From positions 2,097 through 49,170 of the forward strand of contig JAPLER010000096.1 in the NCBI GenBank assembly GCA_026391115.1: a stretch of 47,074 nt of DNA. The letters run 5' to 3'. Made by a program: the position numbers and the translations under genes. Below the pieces are notes generated by a model that searched no databases, was not told the DNA's origin, and was given only the letters and a program-made list of their open reading frames with translations. Each line of letters starts with the position of its first letter. The first letter of the stretch is position 1. This document shows positions 24,236-31,986 of the stretch, in pieces. The DNA comes from Bacteroidota bacterium. GTDB lineage: Bacteria > Bacteroidota > Bacteroidia > Chitinophagales > Chitinophagaceae.

Positions 24236-24730
24236 ATGCAAAAAATAAAATATCTTTTTTTAATTGTTGTAAGTATCTTAATGCTGTCGTTTACGCCACG
24301 CTGCAATAGTGTTGGTATAAAAAGGGTATGGTTGTTTTCTAAACAGCAATTTGCTGGTATAGTAAGATTAGATGAAGATGGAAAAAAATCAAAAGGTCAT
24401 TGGCATAACCACGCTATAATTCTTGAGCTTAAAGAAGGAAATGTTATAACTTGGGATAGCATTGTTTATCAAAACAAAACCTATGAGATATCTTCTTCAA
24501 TAATTAAACAACCAACATTTAATGCAGGGAAAATTAGCGATGATAGAAGTGTTGTTGTAGCAGCAAAAAAAAATCGATATCTGGTACAAGTACAAATACA
24601 AAATTTGGATGTTCCCTTTGAAAATAATGTAGAATATGAATTTACTTTATATGGAACAAAAAATAACGAGAAAGTAAATTATAATTTTACTTCAAAAAAT
24701 GTAAACCTAATGCCAGATATGTATCAATAA
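24236..24730 (+). CDS. Secreted or membrane-anchored protein, unknown
   Basis: I do not recognise this protein. The 164-residue product has an N-terminal hydrophobic segment (residues 5-22), a Cys near 23 that is not in a clear lipobox, and a mature domain of predicted beta strands. A cluster of histidines, GHWHNHAIILEL, could bind a metal. The gap to the upstream lipoprotein gene is 5 nt and to the downstream gene 4 nt, so they are probably cotranscribed. Confidence 0.6.
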   Translation: MQKIKYLFLIVVSILMLSFTPRCNSVGIKRVWLFSKQQFAGIVRLDEDGKKSKGHWHNHAIILELKEGNVITWDSIVYQNKTYEISSSIIKQPTFNAGKISDDRSVVVAAKKNRYLVQVQIQNLDVPFENNVEYEFTLYGTKNNEKVNYNFTSKNVNLMPDMYQ

Positions 24731-24734
24731 TTAT

Positions 24735-25304
24735 ATGATGTTACTTGTTTCAGGCATTAGCTTTATAGGCTGTGTAGTGTGCTTTTTTATTGGCATAAAG
24801 CAAAAAAAATTAATCCTTATTTTAATTGCTATACTAATGTTTATGACCACACTATTTTGTGGCTTATTGTTCGTTTTTAAAACATCTAAATTATTTTATT
24901 CCAAAACAAAAAATAAAATAGATCAAAATCTAAAACCTAGAACAGGTACAGAAATATATAACGATTTATTCGGTAAACCTAGTTACAACTGTGTTAAAGT
25001 GCTTCGATTTAAAGACCAAATCGTACCAAGAATTGATGTTTCTATTTGTCTTGAATTTGAAACCTGTCCAATGGAATTAAAAAGAGTTTTGAGTTTGGAT
25101 AATTATAAAATAAGATTACATCAAACAATAGATACAACTACTATAAACTATGCTAGTGACCAGCCTTATTGGATTAATGTAAAAACATTAGGAAATGGTT
25201 TTTATGAAGCTATTTTTATAGATGAAATGCATCCTGGCCAAAGCAAAATATTGTGTTTTAATAAAGATAGCACCAAAGCTTTTTACTGCGATATTTCAGA
25301 TTAA
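24735..25304 (+). CDS. Membrane protein with a periplasmic domain, unknown
   Basis: The 189-residue product has two hydrophobic segments within the first 55 residues (about 3-22 and 28-50), then a soluble domain with FGKPSYNCVKVLRF and EFETCPMELKRVLSL. Three cysteines (in SYNCVK, VSICLE and FETCPM) are close together. No known family is recognisable. It is the last gene of the unit starting at 23736. Only 42 nt separate it from the remnant of a decayed cupin gene. Confidence 0.6.
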   Translation: MMLLVSGISFIGCVVCFFIGIKQKKLILILIAILMFMTTLFCGLLFVFKTSKLFYSKTKNKIDQNLKPRTGTEIYNDLFGKPSYNCVKVLRFKDQIVPRIDVSICLEFETCPMELKRVLSLDNYKIRLHQTIDTTTINYASDQPYWINVKTLGNGFYEAIFIDEMHPGQSKILCFNKDSTKAFYCDISD

Positions 25305-25346
25305 TTTTTCAATTATACTTTCGTAAAAAATACAACATGCAACTAA

Positions 25347-25687
25347 AGGAAGTATAAACTATATCGCAAACCTTCTGAAGCATTAAACTTTGCAGGTTTT
25401 AGTAATTACCACGATCCTCAAAACAAGCAAAGCGTTACGAAGTAATTTTAGAATATGGAGATACGTTATTTATGCCTGCTGTTTATTGGCATCATATGGA
25501 ATACTTAGATAGTGATTTTGCAATGAGTTTGTGAGCATTACAAAATACTACTGTTGGCAAACTAAATGGAGTTTGGAATTTATTTGGAATGAGAAGTGTA
25601 AATACTATACTTAAAAAAACTGTACCCAAAACTTGGTATCAATGGAAAGAAAAAAAGGTTTTTGAAAGAGCAACCAAATTTATTTAA
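25347..25687 (+). pseudogene. Decayed cupin-like (JmjC/Cupin_8) gene remnant
   Basis: A translation of this otherwise empty 380-bp gap gives LYRKPSEALNFAGFSNYHDP in one frame. Near 25430 it shifts frame and continues with RYEVILEYGDTLFMPAVYWH, then HMEYLDSDFAMSL, a TGA, and ALQNTTVGKLNGVWNLFGM to a TAA at 25685. The G-D-x-L-F-x-P and WHH motifs belong to the cupin-like JmjC domain, whose members are about 290 residues long. The N-terminal two thirds are gone. At least one frameshift and one nonsense codon are visible. The stop overlaps that of trmD by 4 nt. It is a dying gene, not an assembly gap. Confidence 0.85.
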
Positions 25688-26361
25688 TCATCCAATAAAT
25701 CAGGTCTGCGTTGTTTTGTTCTTTCTAGTGATTGTTCATATCGCCAATCTTCAATGATTTTTGGATTACCAGTTAAAAGTATTTCAGGAATTTTCCAACC
25801 ATTAAAATTTTCTGGTCTGGTGTAAACTGGTGGTGCCAACAAATTATCTTGAAAGGAATCTGTAAGTGCCGATGTTTCATCGTTTAATACTCCAGGAATT
25901 AGTCTACCTACAGCATCTACAATTATTGCAGCAGCAAGCTCTCCACCACTTAACACATAATCTCCTACACTAATTTCTTTTGTAACATAATAATCTCTTA
26001 TTCGTTGGTCAATACCTTTATAATGTCCACAAATAATCAAAACATTTTCTAATAAACTTAATTGATTGGCAGCTTGTTGATTAAAATTTTTGCCATCGGG
26101 CGTTACATAAATAATTTCATCAAACTTAGTTTGTTGTTGCAGTTCTTCAATAGCTTTTACCAATGGTTCACACATAATCACCATTCCTGCACCACCACCA
26201 TACTGATAATCATCCACTTGATTATGTTTATTAATAGCCCATTTGCGTAAGTTATGTACAGTTACATTTAATAAACCTCTTTCATTTGCTCTTCTTAAAA
26301 TACTATGATTAAAGGGGCTGTCTAAAAGTTCTGGAACAACAGATAAAATGTGAATATTCAT
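25684..26361 (-). CDS. trmD: tRNA (guanine-N1)-methyltransferase
   Basis: TrmD methylates G37 of tRNAs to prevent frameshifting, using S-adenosylmethionine in a trefoil-knot fold. The 225-residue product has the conserved N-terminus MNIHILSVVPELL, the YGGGAGMVIMCEPL loop, and the SAM/knot segment SVGDYVLSGGELAAAIIVDA with PGVLND. Length is typical. It is not in the usual rpsP-rimM-rplS operon. Its stop codon overlaps the end of a decayed cupin gene, which once converged with it. A promoter element lies 8 nt before its start. Confidence 0.97.
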   Translation of the reverse strand: MNIHILSVVPELLDSPFNHSILRRANERGLLNVTVHNLRKWAINKHNQVDDYQYGGGAGMVIMCEPLVKAIEELQQQTKFDEIIYVTPDGKNFNQQAANQLSLLENVLIICGHYKGIDQRIRDYYVTKEISVGDYVLSGGELAAAIIVDAVGRLIPGVLNDETSALTDSFQDNLLAPPVYTRPENFNGWKIPEILLTGNPKIIEDWRYEQSLERTKQRRPDLLDD

Positions 26362-26369
26362 ATATAATA

Positions 26370-26377
26370 CAAATGTA
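26370..26377 (-). promoter_or_regulatory. TAnnTTTG -7 element before trmD
   Basis: On the minus strand TACATTTG (plus-strand CAAATGTA) ends 8 nt before the trmD start. No clear -33 partner is visible. Confidence 0.45.
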
Positions 26378-26418
26378 GTGTTTCATTATAAATCGCTTAA
26401 GCTAAAATATTTAGTATT

Positions 26419-26426
26419 TATATTTG
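26419..26426 (+). promoter_or_regulatory. TAnnTTTG -7 element before umuC
   Basis: TATATTTG ends 13 nt before the umuC ATG. It is arranged back to back with the trmD element, the two elements being 41 nt apart. Confidence 0.5.
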
Positions 26427-26439
26427 TACAAATAATTTT

Positions 26440-27720
26440 ATGATTGCAATTGTTGATTGTAATAGTTTTTATTGCTCTTGCGAAAGATTGTTTAGACCTG
26501 ATTTGGAACAGAAGCCAGTTGTTGTATTAAGCAACAACGATGGATGTATTATTTCTAGAAGTGACGAAGCCAAGCAATTAGGTGTAGCAATGGCTGGCCC
26601 ATATTTTAAAGCCAAGCCAATCATAGAACAAAATGATGTGACAGTATTTTCATCAAACTATAATTTATATGGCGATTTAAGTTGGCGTGTAATGGAAACA
26701 TTACGAGTAATGTTTGGTACAGAGAAAGTAGAAGTATATAGCGTTGACGAAGCTTTCATTAAATTAGATACAACACCACCAACAGAAATAGAAAACCTTG
26801 CTACACAAATTAAAAATACAGTAGAGCAATGGACAGGTATTAAAGTTTCTGTGGGTATTGCAGCTACAAAAGTTTTAGCAAAAGTTGCCAACAGACTTGC
26901 TAAAAAAAATAAGCAACTTACCAATTGTGTAGCTGTTATTCATACAGAAACAAAACGAATAGAAGCTCTTAAAAAAACAAATATTGACAGTGTGTGGGGC
27001 ATTGGTTTTAGCTATGCCGAAAAATTAAAAAAGCACAGAATTAATACTGCTTATGATTTAAGTTTAAAAGACATTGTATGGTGTAAAAAACATTTAGGTG
27101 GCGTTGTTGGTGTGCGTTTGGTGCAAGAGCTTAAAGGTATTCCTTGTATTACTATGCACGACGAACTAACAGATAAAAAAATGATTGCCACCACAAGAAT
27201 GTTTGGCGAAGCAGTTACCGATATTGAAAGTATTAAAGAAGCTGTTGCCACCTACACATCTCGTGCAGCAGAAAAATTACGAAGACAAAATTGTTCAGCA
27301 AAAACAATAGGCGTTTTTTTAGTAACAAAACAACAAAATCATAATGCAAGTTTTAATAGAGGTGCAACCATTACATCGCATACCAAATTAGAAGTAGCAA
27401 CATCACTAACTCATCTGTTGATAAAGCCAGCAATTGCAATGGCAGAAAGGCTTTTTCAGCAAGGAACTGTATATAAAAAAGCTGGAGTGATGCTTAGTAA
27501 TATTGTAAACGATACATCTGTTCAAGGAAATTTATTTGTCGATGAAAGCACTAATAAACAAAGATTTCTTATGGACGTTATAGATAACATAAACTTTAGT
27601 CAAAGAGATGATATGTTAAAATATGCAGCAAGTGGTACCACACGCAACTGGAAAATGCAACAGCTATTTCATAGCCCTAAATATACTAGTCGATGGAATG
27701 AGTTGTGTTTGGTGCAATAG
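26440..27720 (+). CDS. umuC: Y-family DNA polymerase UmuC
   Basis: This is the catalytic subunit of a translesion DNA polymerase (Pol V type). In the 426-residue product the metal-binding Asp6 is in MIAIVDCNSFY, and Asp103/Glu104 are in YSVDEAFIKLD. The helix-hairpin-helix segment (VWGIGFSYAEKL) and the little-finger region follow, then the DUF4113 C-terminal tail found in UmuC-like proteins. Length and motifs are complete, so it looks functional. The usual partner umuD is not adjacent. In the cell it would act with a UmuD-like protease product encoded elsewhere, or alone. Confidence 0.95.
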   Translation: MIAIVDCNSFYCSCERLFRPDLEQKPVVVLSNNDGCIISRSDEAKQLGVAMAGPYFKAKPIIEQNDVTVFSSNYNLYGDLSWRVMETLRVMFGTEKVEVYSVDEAFIKLDTTPPTEIENLATQIKNTVEQWTGIKVSVGIAATKVLAKVANRLAKKNKQLTNCVAVIHTETKRIEALKKTNIDSVWGIGFSYAEKLKKHRINTAYDLSLKDIVWCKKHLGGVVGVRLVQELKGIPCITMHDELTDKKMIATTRMFGEAVTDIESIKEAVATYTSRAAEKLRRQNCSAKTIGVFLVTKQQNHNASFNRGATITSHTKLEVATSLTHLLIKPAIAMAERLFQQGTVYKKAGVMLSNIVNDTSVQGNLFVDESTNKQRFLMDVIDNINFSQRDDMLKYAASGTTRNWKMQQLFHSPKYTSRWNELCLVQ

Positions 27721-27784
27721 AATCCCACAAATATTATTTTTCAAAAGCCAATAACCATTTTCTTTGCAACCATAAACTTGCTAA

Positions 27785-28870
27785 ATGAAAAATACACCTT
27801 TTACACACAAACACATAGAACTTGGAGCAAAAATGGCAGAATTTGCTGGTTACAATATGCCCATTAGTTACACAGGCATCAATGATGAACATTTTGCAGT
27901 ACGAAACAGTGTAGGTGTTTTTGATGTAAGCCATATGGGGGAATTTATTTTAAAAGGAGAGGGTGCTTTAGATTTAATACAACGCGTTACTACAAACGAT
28001 GCAAGCAAACTTTCCAATGGCAAAGCACAATACAGCTGCTTGCCCAATGCAACAGGAGGTATTGTAGATGATTTGATTGTTTATTGTATAGAAGAAAATA
28101 AAGTGTATATGCTTGTTGTAAATGCAAGCAATATAGAAAAAGATTGGAACTGGATACAACAACACAACACAGCCAATGTAGAAATGCATAACATTAGTGA
28201 TAAAACAGCTTTACTTGCTATACAAGGCCCCAATGCTACCAAAGCTTTACAAACATTAACTGATACAGATATTATGAACCTTAAGTATTACACTTTTACC
28301 AAAGGTGTATTTGCTGGCGTAGATAATGTTGTAATTAGTGCAACAGGCTACACCGGTGCCGGCGGTGTAGAAATTTATTTTAGAGACGAGAATGATAATG
28401 CTAATAAAATTTGGGATGCCATTTTTGAAGCTGGTAAACAATATAATATTAAGCCAATTGGTTTAGGTGCAAGAGATACCCTACGTTTAGAAATGGGTTA
28501 TTGCTTGTATGGAAATGACATAGATGACACCACATCTCCATTGGAAGCAGGTTTAGGCTGGATAACAAAGTTTACCAAAGATTTTACTGCAAAAAATATT
28601 ATTGAACAACAAAAAGTAAATGGTGTAACACGCAAGTTGTTAGGTTTTGAAATGATTGACAGAGGAATTCCTCGTCACGATTATGTTATTAAAAATCTTG
28701 CAGGCAATACAATTGGTAAGGTGTGTAGTGGTACACAAAGCCCAAGCTTAAACAAAGCCATTGGCTTAGGTTATGTAGCCGTAGAAAATGCTATTATAGA
28801 CAGTGAGGTGTTTATAGAAATAAGAAACAACTTAGTAAAAGCCAAAGTAGTAAAACTACCCTTTGCTTAA
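27785..28870 (+). CDS. gcvT: Aminomethyltransferase (glycine cleavage T-protein)
   Basis: GcvT transfers the aminomethyl-lipoyl carbon to tetrahydrofolate, releasing ammonia. The 361-residue product has the N-terminal GAKMAEFAGYNMPISYTGI, the folate-binding FDVSHMGEF, and YTGAGGVEIYF and IGLGARDTLRLEMGYCLYG, all typical of T-protein. The other glycine cleavage genes (gcvH, gcvP) are not adjacent. A hairpin terminator follows immediately. Identification is certain. Confidence 0.96.
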   Translation: MKNTPFTHKHIELGAKMAEFAGYNMPISYTGINDEHFAVRNSVGVFDVSHMGEFILKGEGALDLIQRVTTNDASKLSNGKAQYSCLPNATGGIVDDLIVYCIEENKVYMLVVNASNIEKDWNWIQQHNTANVEMHNISDKTALLAIQGPNATKALQTLTDTDIMNLKYYTFTKGVFAGVDNVVISATGYTGAGGVEIYFRDENDNANKIWDAIFEAGKQYNIKPIGLGARDTLRLEMGYCLYGNDIDDTTSPLEAGLGWITKFTKDFTAKNIIEQQKVNGVTRKLLGFEMIDRGIPRHDYVIKNLAGNTIGKVCSGTQSPSLNKAIGLGYVAVENAIIDSEVFIEIRNNLVKAKVVKLPFA

Positions 28871-28879
28871 TTATATGCT

Positions 28880-28911
28880 AAATCTCGAACTAAAAATTCG
28901 AGATTTTTTTT
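28880..28911 (+). terminator. Intrinsic terminator after gcvT
   Basis: AAATCTCGAA and TTCGAGATTT form a 10-bp stem with a 7-nt loop, followed by a run of T. It lies directly after the gcvT stop and before the NTF2-like gene. Confidence 0.88.
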
Positions 28912-28930
28912 AAAATTATCATCAACATCA

Positions 28931-29287
28931 ATGCACCCAAATCATCAAATAGCTGTTAATTGGTTTAAAGCTTTTAATGAACATCAACTGGAAAATTTAT
29001 TAAGTTTATACCACGACGATGCAGAACATTATAGCCCTAAACTAAAGCTAAGAATGCCGGAAACTAATGGTTTAATAAAAGGCAAAAAGGCATTAGAGTT
29101 TTGGTGGGCAGATGCTTTTGAACGCTTACCACAACTGCATTATAAAATACTTAATATTATAGCCAATGATGAGTTTGTATTTATGGAATACATTCGTACA
29201 ACACCTAATGAACCAGACTTGCAAGTGGGCGAAGTGTTGGTTATTAAAGATGGTAAAATAGTAGCGTCAAGAGTTTATCATTCTTAA
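28931..29287 (+). CDS. NTF2-like (SnoaL-type) protein
   Basis: The 118-residue product has the NTF2/SnoaL fold pattern. An N-terminal helix with VNWFKAFNEHQLENLLSLYHDDAEHYSP leads into strands with KALEFWWADAFERLPQLHYKI, then GEVLVIKDGKIVASRVYHS. Members bind small hydrophobic ligands or act as isomerases. The substrate here is unknown. It has no signal peptide. It stands alone between a terminator and a hairpin at 29294-29322. Confidence 0.8.
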   Translation: MHPNHQIAVNWFKAFNEHQLENLLSLYHDDAEHYSPKLKLRMPETNGLIKGKKALEFWWADAFERLPQLHYKILNIIANDEFVFMEYIRTTPNEPDLQVGEVLVIKDGKIVASRVYHS

Positions 29288-29293
29288 CCAAAA

Positions 29294-29322
29294 TGCTAAA
29301 CATAAAAAAATTATGTTTAGCA
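29294..29322. terminator. Perfect 12-bp hairpin without a clear U-tract
   Basis: TGCTAAACATAA and its exact complement flank a 5-A loop. It follows the NTF2-like stop by 6 nt and lies between convergent genes, which suggests a terminator. No U run follows on either strand, so it might instead protect transcript ends. Confidence 0.55.
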
Positions 29323-29376
29323 CAATGTGTTAAGTTAAGTATGCTCGGTTTTTAACTAAAATGCTATTAAATCTAA

Positions 29377-29667
29377 CTATAGTGTAATAACACTGTTCGT
29401 TTCGCCATAAACATTAGGTTCAAATTTGTCAGCAGTGGTATCATTAATCCACTCTTTCTCATCAATTAAATATTTGAACTCGTGTGTAGAATCTTTTGGT
29501 AGGTTTACTTCAACAACAAAACTGTTGTCTTTTTTCTTTTTCATTTCAACCGAGTTTTCCCAGTCGTTATTTAAACCAATCACAGCAATAGTTTCAGCTG
29601 TTTCGCTTTCAATTAAAAATTTTACTTTACAATAATCTTTAGTTTTGAAATAAGTTTTTTGAATCAT
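29377..29667 (-). CDS. Isoamylase early-set (glycogen-binding-like) domain protein
   Basis: The 96-residue product is a single E-set/CBM48-like domain: FLIESETAETIAVIGLNNDWE with the conserved N-D-W, then KDSTHEFKYLIDEKEWIND. These domains usually flank glycogen or starch enzymes and bind alpha-glucans. Here it is free-standing, as in other Bacteroidota. No glycogen gene is nearby. It is convergent with the NTF2-like gene. Confidence 0.85.
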   Translation of the reverse strand: MIQKTYFKTKDYCKVKFLIESETAETIAVIGLNNDWENSVEMKKKKDNSFVVEVNLPKDSTHEFKYLIDEKEWINDTTADKFEPNVYGETNSVITL

Positions 29668-29823
29668 TTGTATTAATGTTGATTAAATAAAATTCACAAG
29701 CAAAACAATCGTGGCAAAAACCAGTTAAGGTTGCACTTAATACTTATTAATCCAAAAGGTAACCCAATATTATACTACTTATTCTTTTGTATAAAATATT
29801 CAATACTATAAACACTACAAACC

Positions 29824-29831
29824 TATTTTTG
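29824..29831 (+). promoter_or_regulatory. TAnnTTTG -7 element 4 nt before the ABC ATPase ATG
   Basis: TATTTTTG ends 4 nt before the ATG at 29836. Transcripts starting from it would have essentially no 5' leader. Confidence 0.45.
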
Positions 29832-29835
29832 AAAA

Positions 29836-30819
29836 ATGACACATCCTTTGTTGCAAATTATTGATTTAAACAAACAATTGCCCAAAGGGTTTTCTATTAA
29901 AAATATTAGCTTCAATCAATACTTTCAACAGAAAATTGCAATAGTTGGAATATCTGGTGCAGGAAAATCCACATTGTTAAAAATGATTGCAGGGTTGCTA
30001 CAACCAACATCGGGAAAAATAATTTTTAATAATGAAAGAGTAATTGGACCAGATGAACAACTACTTCCTGGACATAAAAAAATTGGCTATCTTTCTCAGC
30101 ATTACGAATTATTAAACAATTATATAGTTAAAGATTTAATACTATTTGAAAATAAGTTAACAGAACAAGAAACAGAAAGTTTGTTTACGATTTGCCGTAT
30201 CAATCATTTGTTATTACGCAAAACAAATGAACTAAGTGGTGGAGAAAAACAACGTATAAGTTTGTGTATGTTATTGGTTAAAAAGCCTCAATTATTGTTG
30301 CTTGACGAGCCTTTTAGTAATTTAGATTTAATACACAAAACCACTTTAAAAAAAGTTTTAGAAGATATATCTGATAAACTTAAAATTACAACACTACTTG
30401 CGTCTCACGACCCATCAGACATTTTAAGTTGGGCAAATGAAATAATAGTGATAAAAGATGGTTCAATAATGCAACAAGCCAGTGCAACTATTATTTATAA
30501 CCAACCTATAAATGAGTATGTAGCAGGACTTTTAGGAATATATAATTTCCTAAATGATACACAGTTATTAGTTATAACTAATGAACATTTTAGTGAAGGA
30601 AATTATATCATTCGCCCACAACACATTTCTATTGCAACAATTAACAATGCAATGTTTAGTGGCAAAGTAGTGGGTATTAATTTTTTTGGAAACTATTATT
30701 TAGCAAATGTTTTAGTTGATGATTTTATAATTACAATAATGCTTTTAAATAAAGATGTGCAGTTAAATGAGTTAGTGAGTTTAAGTGTAGATAAAAACAA
30801 AATATGGAAACTTAGCTAA
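29836..30819 (+). CDS. ABC transporter ATP-binding protein, PotA/FbpC type with TOBE-like tail
   Basis: The 327-residue ATPase has Walker A GISGAGKST at 38-46, the signature LSGGEKQ at 133-139, Walker B LLLLDEP at 153-159, and a switch His in LLASHDPSD. After residue 240 a TOBE-like beta domain follows (YIIRPQHISIA and VGINFFGNYYLA). That architecture is typical of substrate importers for polyamine, iron or sulfate. No permease or binding protein is adjacent. The next gene on the strand is the efflux adaptor, 89 nt away. Confidence 0.88.
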   Translation: MTHPLLQIIDLNKQLPKGFSIKNISFNQYFQQKIAIVGISGAGKSTLLKMIAGLLQPTSGKIIFNNERVIGPDEQLLPGHKKIGYLSQHYELLNNYIVKDLILFENKLTEQETESLFTICRINHLLLRKTNELSGGEKQRISLCMLLVKKPQLLLLDEPFSNLDLIHKTTLKKVLEDISDKLKITTLLASHDPSDILSWANEIIVIKDGSIMQQASATIIYNQPINEYVAGLLGIYNFLNDTQLLVITNEHFSEGNYIIRPQHISIATINNAMFSGKVVGINFFGNYYLANVLVDDFIITIMLLNKDVQLNELVSLSVDKNKIWKLS

Positions 30820-30908
30820 TTTGCTTTATCATCTTTTAATAAAAGTTTTCAAAAATCAAAAAAGCAACTCTTTGCAAAGCATCTACTTTTACATCTTAAG
30901 TTTTAAAA

Positions 30909-31949
30909 ATGTTCAAAAAAATTGTATTTATAAGTTTACTAATGCTTCTTTTTTCTTGTAAAAGTAAAAAAAATGATGATAAAACAAAAGCTCCAATAAC
31001 GCCAGCAACTATTGTTGATGTTGTAGTTGCATTTACTAAATCTATTGATAATACCATTGAGGCAAATGGAACTGTTTTACCAAATGAACAAGTTGAAATT
31101 CATCCAGAAATTAGTGGAAGACTTACTTATTTAAATATACCAGAAGGTGCGTCTGTTGCAGCAGGAACCATACTTGCAAAAATTAATGATGCAGATTTGC
31201 AAGCTCAACTTAATAAATTTAAAGTTCAATTAGAATTAGCAATTAAAACCGAACAAAGACTTAAAAAATTAATCTCAATAAATGGTATCAATCAGGCGGA
31301 CTATGATGTTGCTGCAAACACAGTAAACAATCTTAAAGCTGATATAGATATTACCAAAGCACAAATAGATAAAACAGTTATTAAAGCTGCTTTTAGTGGT
31401 GTGTTGGGTTTAAGAAATATTAGTCCAGGTGCTTATATAACACCACAAACTTCTTTGGCCACATTACAACAAATTAGTAAAACAAAGATTGACTTTACAT
31501 TGCCAGAGCAATATACACATCTTATTGAAAAAGGGAAAGTAATAAATGTTGTTACTAACTATAATAAAACCAAATTGCAAGCTACAATTATTGCAACAGA
31601 ACCAGAAATGAATAATACAACCCGTAACTTAAAAGTTAGAGCTGTGTTAAATGATGGTAATTTACAAGCAGGTTCTTTTGTTAAAATAAAACTACAAGCA
31701 GGCAGTAATAATCAAAGTATATTAATACCAACCAATGCCATTATACCTGATGCAGACAGTAAAAAATTAGTTGTTATAAAAGATGGCAAAGGCAAATATG
31801 TATCTGTAGAAACTGGTATTAGATCAGCCAACAATGTTGAAATTACAAAAGGAATTAGTATTGGCGATAGTGTTATTGTTACTGGTGTTTTATTTGTAAA
31901 ACCCAATAGTGCTGTTAAAGTAAAAAAGGTATTGGAAATAAAAGAATAA
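30909..31949 (+). CDS. RND efflux membrane-fusion protein (AcrA/MexA type), lipoprotein
   Basis: The 346-residue periplasmic adaptor starts with a lipobox at Cys17 (LLFSCKSKKN), and a barrel-sandwich domain begins with ANGTVLPNEQVEIHPEISGRL. A short alpha-hairpin (about 100-145) follows, then the second half-barrel FSGVLGLRNISPGAYI, a beta-barrel and a membrane-proximal domain ending in VIVTGVLFVKPNSAVKVKK. It would connect an RND pump to an outer-membrane channel. The matching pump at 35666 is 3.7 kb away, separated by a divergent three-gene cassette. A hairpin overlapping its stop closes the transcript. Confidence 0.93.
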   Translation: MFKKIVFISLLMLLFSCKSKKNDDKTKAPITPATIVDVVVAFTKSIDNTIEANGTVLPNEQVEIHPEISGRLTYLNIPEGASVAAGTILAKINDADLQAQLNKFKVQLELAIKTEQRLKKLISINGINQADYDVAANTVNNLKADIDITKAQIDKTVIKAAFSGVLGLRNISPGAYITPQTSLATLQQISKTKIDFTLPEQYTHLIEKGKVINVVTNYNKTKLQATIIATEPEMNNTTRNLKVRAVLNDGNLQAGSFVKIKLQAGSNNQSILIPTNAIIPDADSKKLVVIKDGKGKYVSVETGIRSANNVEITKGISIGDSVIVTGVLFVKPNSAVKVKKVLEIKE

Positions 31950-31976
31950 GCTAATTAATACCTAGCTTATTCTTTT
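31940..31976. terminator. Bidirectional terminator overlapping the adaptor stop codon
   Basis: AAAAGAATAAGCTA and its complement form a perfect 14-bp stem with a 9-nt loop and T-rich ends. The left arm includes the stop codon of the adaptor gene. It lies between that gene and the convergent DUF6029 gene. Confidence 0.9.
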
Positions 31977-31986
31977 AAATATTGTA

